From Halisarca cf. caerulea (lineage: Eukaryota > Porifera > Demospongiae > Chondrillida > Halisarcidae), in the NCBI GenBank assembly GCA_963170055.1, contig CAUJGJ010000451.1:156001-220000 (forward strand): a stretch of DNA of 64,000 nt. The letters are read 5' to 3'. This document shows positions 60,145 through 64,000 of this stretch, one piece after another. Numbering within the stretch: position 1 is the first letter of the stretch; every line of letters starts with the position of its first letter. The position numbers and the translations under genes were made by a program. A model generated the notes under the pieces. The model made no database searches, had not been told where the DNA came from, and was given only the letters and a program-made list of their open reading frames with translations.

Positions 60145-60687
60145 TACAGTACTTTTCATAGAAATTTAACAATTTCGATCAACCGACCGGGTGATGACCA
60201 CCTGACCGACTGTTGAATGCCCACTTACGTCAGGACCGCATGGTTAAGCTTGATGATGAAAGGCTGCGAGCCAAGTTCTAGTCCATTTGAAGCCTTTAGG
60301 CCACTTTCTTTTTGATACATTTTACGTGAATGTGGTTATTAACCTTTGTTGGGGGAAGAGGAGACATTCTTATTCGGTTAGCTGAAGCCCGCGACTATCA
60401 CCTGAGAAAGAAACGCCGTAAGTTAAACTTCAAGAATTTGTGCGAATAATTTAAATAAAGTATTCATTGCTTCGTATAATCAGAACAGACCATAATCAAT
60501 AGCTTAAGAAACTGTTGGTACTCACTAAACTCCCATTTCACTACACTACTAAAATAAGACTTATGCAACTAAGCTCACATATTCAATAACACGTAAGCAA
60601 TTGCTGATGATCGACCACTGACTGACTGTTGACTTAACGATCGACCAAAAGATGGAAGGCATTAATATTTCTATGGAAAGTACTGTA
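60145..60687. mobile_element. 543-bp MITE with TACAGTACTTTTCATAGAAAT ends
   Basis: TACAGTACTTTTCATAGAAAT and inverted TACAGTACTTTCCATAGAAAT. Terminal relative of 55,157 and 58,959. CGACCGACTG-type repeats lie near both ends. Confidence 0.75.
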
Positions 60688-60719
60688 TGTATAACTTTGA
60701 GTTGCTACTAGTGACAACC

Positions 60720-61196
60720 ATATGTGACTGTCTATGGGAAAAGGGGTCACTTCACGGTTTTGGTTAAATACTTGATTTACACATCATTTTGAAGTGTATT
60801 CCGCGAAAAATACAATGATTGGTCATTTATGTTCGTGTCACGAACGATCATGGAGATATGACGTTTTGTTTATCAGCCACGTGCAGTGGTCATGCATGTG
60901 TGAGAAACGGGCAGTTTTGTACTAACTTCCAGTAATCAGTGATGACTCTTTAGTATGCTAAAATCGCACCGCAAATCAAGACGGCGTCACCGCATAAGGT
61001 AAAAAATCACCCTCGTTCTCAAAAACTACCGAGCGAATTCAATTTAAACTTTGTAAAGTCATATATCGAATGTATGGCTATCGAATTTTGAAATAAAAGA
61101 AAATCTGCCCGGACCCAAAGGAAAATGAATTTTTGCACATTTTGTGCCTACTTAATAACCGCAAAGTGACCCCTTTTCCCATAGACGGTCACATAT
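60720..61196. mobile_element. 477-bp MITE of the ATGTGACCGT family
   Basis: ATATGTGACTGTCTATGGGA and inverted ATATGTGACCGTCTATGGGA, both followed by AAAGGGGTCACTT. Same terminal type as 47,956 and 40,462. Confidence 0.85.
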
Positions 61197-61429
61197 TGTG
61201 TGAATGATATTTTTGCCCTTCTTGCACTAACTTTCGAACAAAGTACCATATTTGACCATATAAAAGTCAGGTTCGTTGAACTAACCAGAGGTAAAAATGG
61301 CCATAGTTGAATAATGATCAGGTCTCAAATAATAGCTCAATCTCAAATTAACATTAAGTCTCGGTAGACCAAAATGATTACATCAATTAATCAAGGAACA
61401 CCACACAGTCGATTGTCGTCAATCATGTG

Positions 61430-62165
61430 GTACTAATCACTTAAAAGTTGCTAAATTGTATCGTTTGCACGGCATGTTCTCTGAGTAACGTCCCTCGAAA
61501 TGTACAGTTTTCTCGGCGTACCGTATATGCATGGTACGATAGAAAATATGGCCAAATTCAATTAAATATGGCTGTTTTCGCATCACTTGGCGGGATAATA
61601 GCCACGCATTTACTCGATGAAACAATGCAAAGTTTGTTATTGAATGCATAACAGTTTAGCTATCCAAGTCGGTGTTGTTTTTTTAGTCAATATGCAAATG
61701 AAATGATTTGGTTTCGCGTATCGACCCAGGAAATACTGAAAGCGCCGACTATGCAGAAGCTTCTATAAACAAAGAAGGCCTATTAGCTAACATACTTGGA
61801 ATTCGCAAGTTTTCACAGCAAAATGAAGAAACAGAAACAATTCTTCGCAAACATTGATCAGGTAGTCTACGTAATGCTCCTAGCAATATTATACGCACAG
61901 TTCAGCGTAATGTTTTTTTGAACTTACACAAGTTGTTTCTCTCGACAAAGACAAGAAAAAGACTAGATCTCTCCATAATATAAGTTTCTCTATTCAAGGG
62001 GGAAACATTCTGAAGTCTTAACACTTTTCGGTAGAAAATTAGTCACAAATGCTACGATTGAAGCGTACAGTGTTCATGGCATCTTTTTGCACTAAACGTA
62101 GCATTTTTGAAACGTATCATCAGCGTGTAAACGATACGATTTAGCAACTTTTAAGTGATTGGTAC
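61430..62165 (+). mobile_element. 736-bp MITE, GTACTAATCACTTAAAAGTTGC ends (copy 2)
   Basis: Co-linear with 45,930-46,674 over its whole length, with the same ends. The interior frame seen in copy 1 is here cut by a stop (AAACATTGATCAGG). 61,197-61,429 shows nothing. Confidence 0.85.
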
Positions 62166-62171
62166 CGTATG

Positions 62172-62303
62172 TAATAGTTGTATCCTGCTTTGGTGTGTTA
62201 CAGAAGCCATAAAGTGCTAATTAATTGACCGAGGGCACAGCCTGAGGTCAATTAATTGGCACTTTATGCTGCTGTAGCACACCAAGGTAGGATACAACTA
62301 TTA
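62172..62303. mobile_element. 132-bp palindromic hairpin element
   Basis: Arms of about 58 bp, starting TAATAGTTGTATCCTGCTTT and ending with the complement ATACAACTATTA, pair almost perfectly around GAGGGCACAGCCTGA. The inner stem includes CAATTAATTG-type sequence. Starts 6 bp after the preceding MITE. Confidence 0.85.
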
Positions 62304-63257
62304 TGTGTCATAGAGAAGTCAACACTGCAAAATGCGACAATTGACAACTACTAATTAATGAGGCATGAATGGGTTTTGGCTGGCAGGAGATTGACAAGAC
62401 CCTTGACCTGGGCTACATCGTGAATGTAAGCCCGCCGTACTCTTTGATCCAACTTTCACCCCCGCACCATGACACATATCATGTAAAATGACCCCCACTT
62501 GTTTAGCCTTTGATACTAGCTAAAGATATTAAAAGGAACAGAACCACTTTGTAAACACTGCCAAACAATTCCAAAAACGTTGTTCTTCAATACTGCGGAA
62601 TGAAAAAGACCTCCAAGAACAATGTGGGTTGTGATTCTGAAATTGGTGGATTCTTAAATGGAGTAGGATGATAAGGCATCTGAAAAGGACCTTCAAAATT
62701 TATTGCACAAGAAAGGAGTCAATACGAGCGTATCTCCCATCTGGTGCTGGCGACGAGAACTTACAATGCATCAATACAAAGTGGTCAACACCCTCACGGT
62801 GCCGATCAAAGGCTCAACTGGCACTGGTTGGTCACTTGACCGACTTAGCAAATCGTACGCTTTATTATGAATAGTACTGTATATTCTCAAATCTTTCAGC
62901 ACCCGACCCGACCAAACAGGGTAGGTTACATATGTTTGCTGAAAAGTAGCATTCCCTAATTTCTAGTCTTTGACTCCAATTTTGAACAAATTTTGTTCCT
63001 CAAATGTAGGTCTGTTTACCTCACTCTTCGCTTGTTTGTTATCAATTGAAGCACGGGGCGTTCTCATCATTTGAACGTTCGACTTCTTTGCTCAAAAATT
63101 GGCAAAAGAACAGAACAAATATAGACACGCATACTTTCTAGCATGTCCTATTCACCAAAAACATGTTGAAGAGTAAAGCATCAATTCCAGCCTCCTACTG
63201 GTAAATATATGCATGACAACCATGAAAAGAAACCATTATGACAATTCCACCATTTTG
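62304..63257. other. mostly unassigned; solo terminal repeat at 62,760-62,881
   Basis: 62,760-62,881 matches the right end of the 58,959 element and finishes TTATTATGAATAGTACTGTA. No left partner was found. The remainder has no recognised gene or repeat; the missing SSR3 first exon was looked for here and not found. Confidence 0.5.
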
Positions 63258-63555
63258 TACAGTAGTTTTCATAATAAACTGGACAGCAACCACCAGTCAG
63301 ACCATTGAGCATCCACTGCCCAGTCTGAGTGTTAATTGTTGCTTGACCAGGTGTTGACCACTGAGCTCAAAAAAGCAGCAGGCTGAAAATAGTAACAAGG
63401 ATCACGTGACGTATGTACAGTTACTAAAGCCTTGTCAATTAGAAGAGATAGAAACATCAACTTCCCCTTCTACAGCTCTCATTTCAGGTTGCTTCATCAT
63501 CCCTTTGTAGGCAGATGTCTATTAACTGATAGCTGATATCAATTTCCTTGAAAGC
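63258..63555. repeat. dispersed repeat, paralogue of 44,324
   Basis: Starts TACAGTAGTTTTCATAATAA and is co-linear with 44,324-44,595. The terminal sequence matches the 58,959 family. No right end is recognisable. Confidence 0.65.
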
Positions 63556-63790
63556 TGCTCCTGTTTTTGACTGATGATTCTCTCAAGTATCTACACATAA
63601 CGTTCCTGAAAGCAGGTGACTCTCTACTTTGAAATAGCCTGCCATTCTTCTGCCAAGATTGTCAATCTGTCACTAGCTTCACATTTCATCTTAAAACAAG
63701 CTTACGTGTTTCAAATACAAAGCTACTGTTCACAATGGCACCACCAGAAACTTTCAAACAGTTGGAGTTTCACAAATGGATGCTTCTGGA

Positions 63791-64000
63791 TAAGTTTTCA
63801 CCATTACTTTGATGAATGGAACAACTTATGGCTACGTAAGACTGTATGGCTTTCTTCCTGCTGTTGGCCCAGGACAGCAGCGTTGGTTATTTTGGACGCT
63901 CATATACTTCACTGAAACCCATTTGTTTAGGAGTTGGCAGAGATGAACACAGTGGAACATATTATACTAGAAGGGACACTCCGGTCAAAATACAAGTTGG
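63791..64000 (+). CDS. possible plus-strand exons of an unidentified gene (runs off window)
   Basis: From 63,873 the plus strand reads DSSVGYFGRSYTSLKPICLG, then VGRDEHSGTYYTRRD and TPVKIQVG to the window end. The stretch is preceded by an excellent acceptor (CTTTCTTCCTGCTGTTGGCCCAG). 37 bp upstream a strong donor (TAC/GTAAGA) ends a frame reading VFTITLMNGTTYGY in compatible phase. The putative intron is very short but within what compact invertebrate genes can show. Composition suggests an extracellular beta-rich domain, but I recognise no family. It could also be a transposon-borne fragment. Confidence 0.35.

Overview
The window is animal (metazoan) genomic DNA with no bacterial-style gene organisation. 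It holds a spliced gene for a conserved ER membrane protein, many TA-flanked inverted-repeat DNA transposons, an intact pogo/Tigger transposase gene and long satellite arrays. The retroelement relic and one transposase relic resemble families I remember from sponge and cnidarian gene models. A marine non-bilaterian such as a sponge is therefore my best guess, held loosely.

Layout. (1) 1-25,545 is one uninterrupted array of about 190 copies of a 133-bp AT-rich satellite, with few substitutions between copies and clear higher-order repeats. It decays over its last few monomers. (2) 25,546-38,570 is an older, diverged 146-bp satellite that serves as a landing site for other elements. These include a reverse-transcriptase-like pseudogene fragment, several terminal-inverted-repeat (TIR) or foldback elements, a 392-bp exact tandem duplication, and a 1,961-bp pogo/Tigger element whose transposase reading frame is intact. 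(3) 38,571-42,255 is mostly unassigned DNA with foldback structure and one TIR element carrying a (CA)n tract. (4) 42,256-56,708 is the minus-strand locus of SSR3 (TRAP-gamma). Four consecutive exons ending at the natural stop can be read, but the exon or exons for the first ~43 residues were not found. The introns are swollen by nested TIR elements, a Tc1/mariner relic, a defective larger transposon and minisatellites. (5) 56,709-63,257 is almost wall-to-wall short TIR elements. (6) The right edge may hold plus-strand exons of an unidentified gene.

Only two genes look functional: the Tigger transposase and SSR3. The rest is repeat biology. A young satellite array with higher-order structure abuts an older, transposon-riddled satellite, which suggests pericentromeric or other heterochromatic DNA next to a gene-bearing region. 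The most notable signals are the higher-order 133-bp array with a 12-bp palindrome in nearly every monomer, the A-B-A'-B' foldback element at 28.6-30.5 kb, and the intact Tigger element with an apparent PCNA-binding motif.
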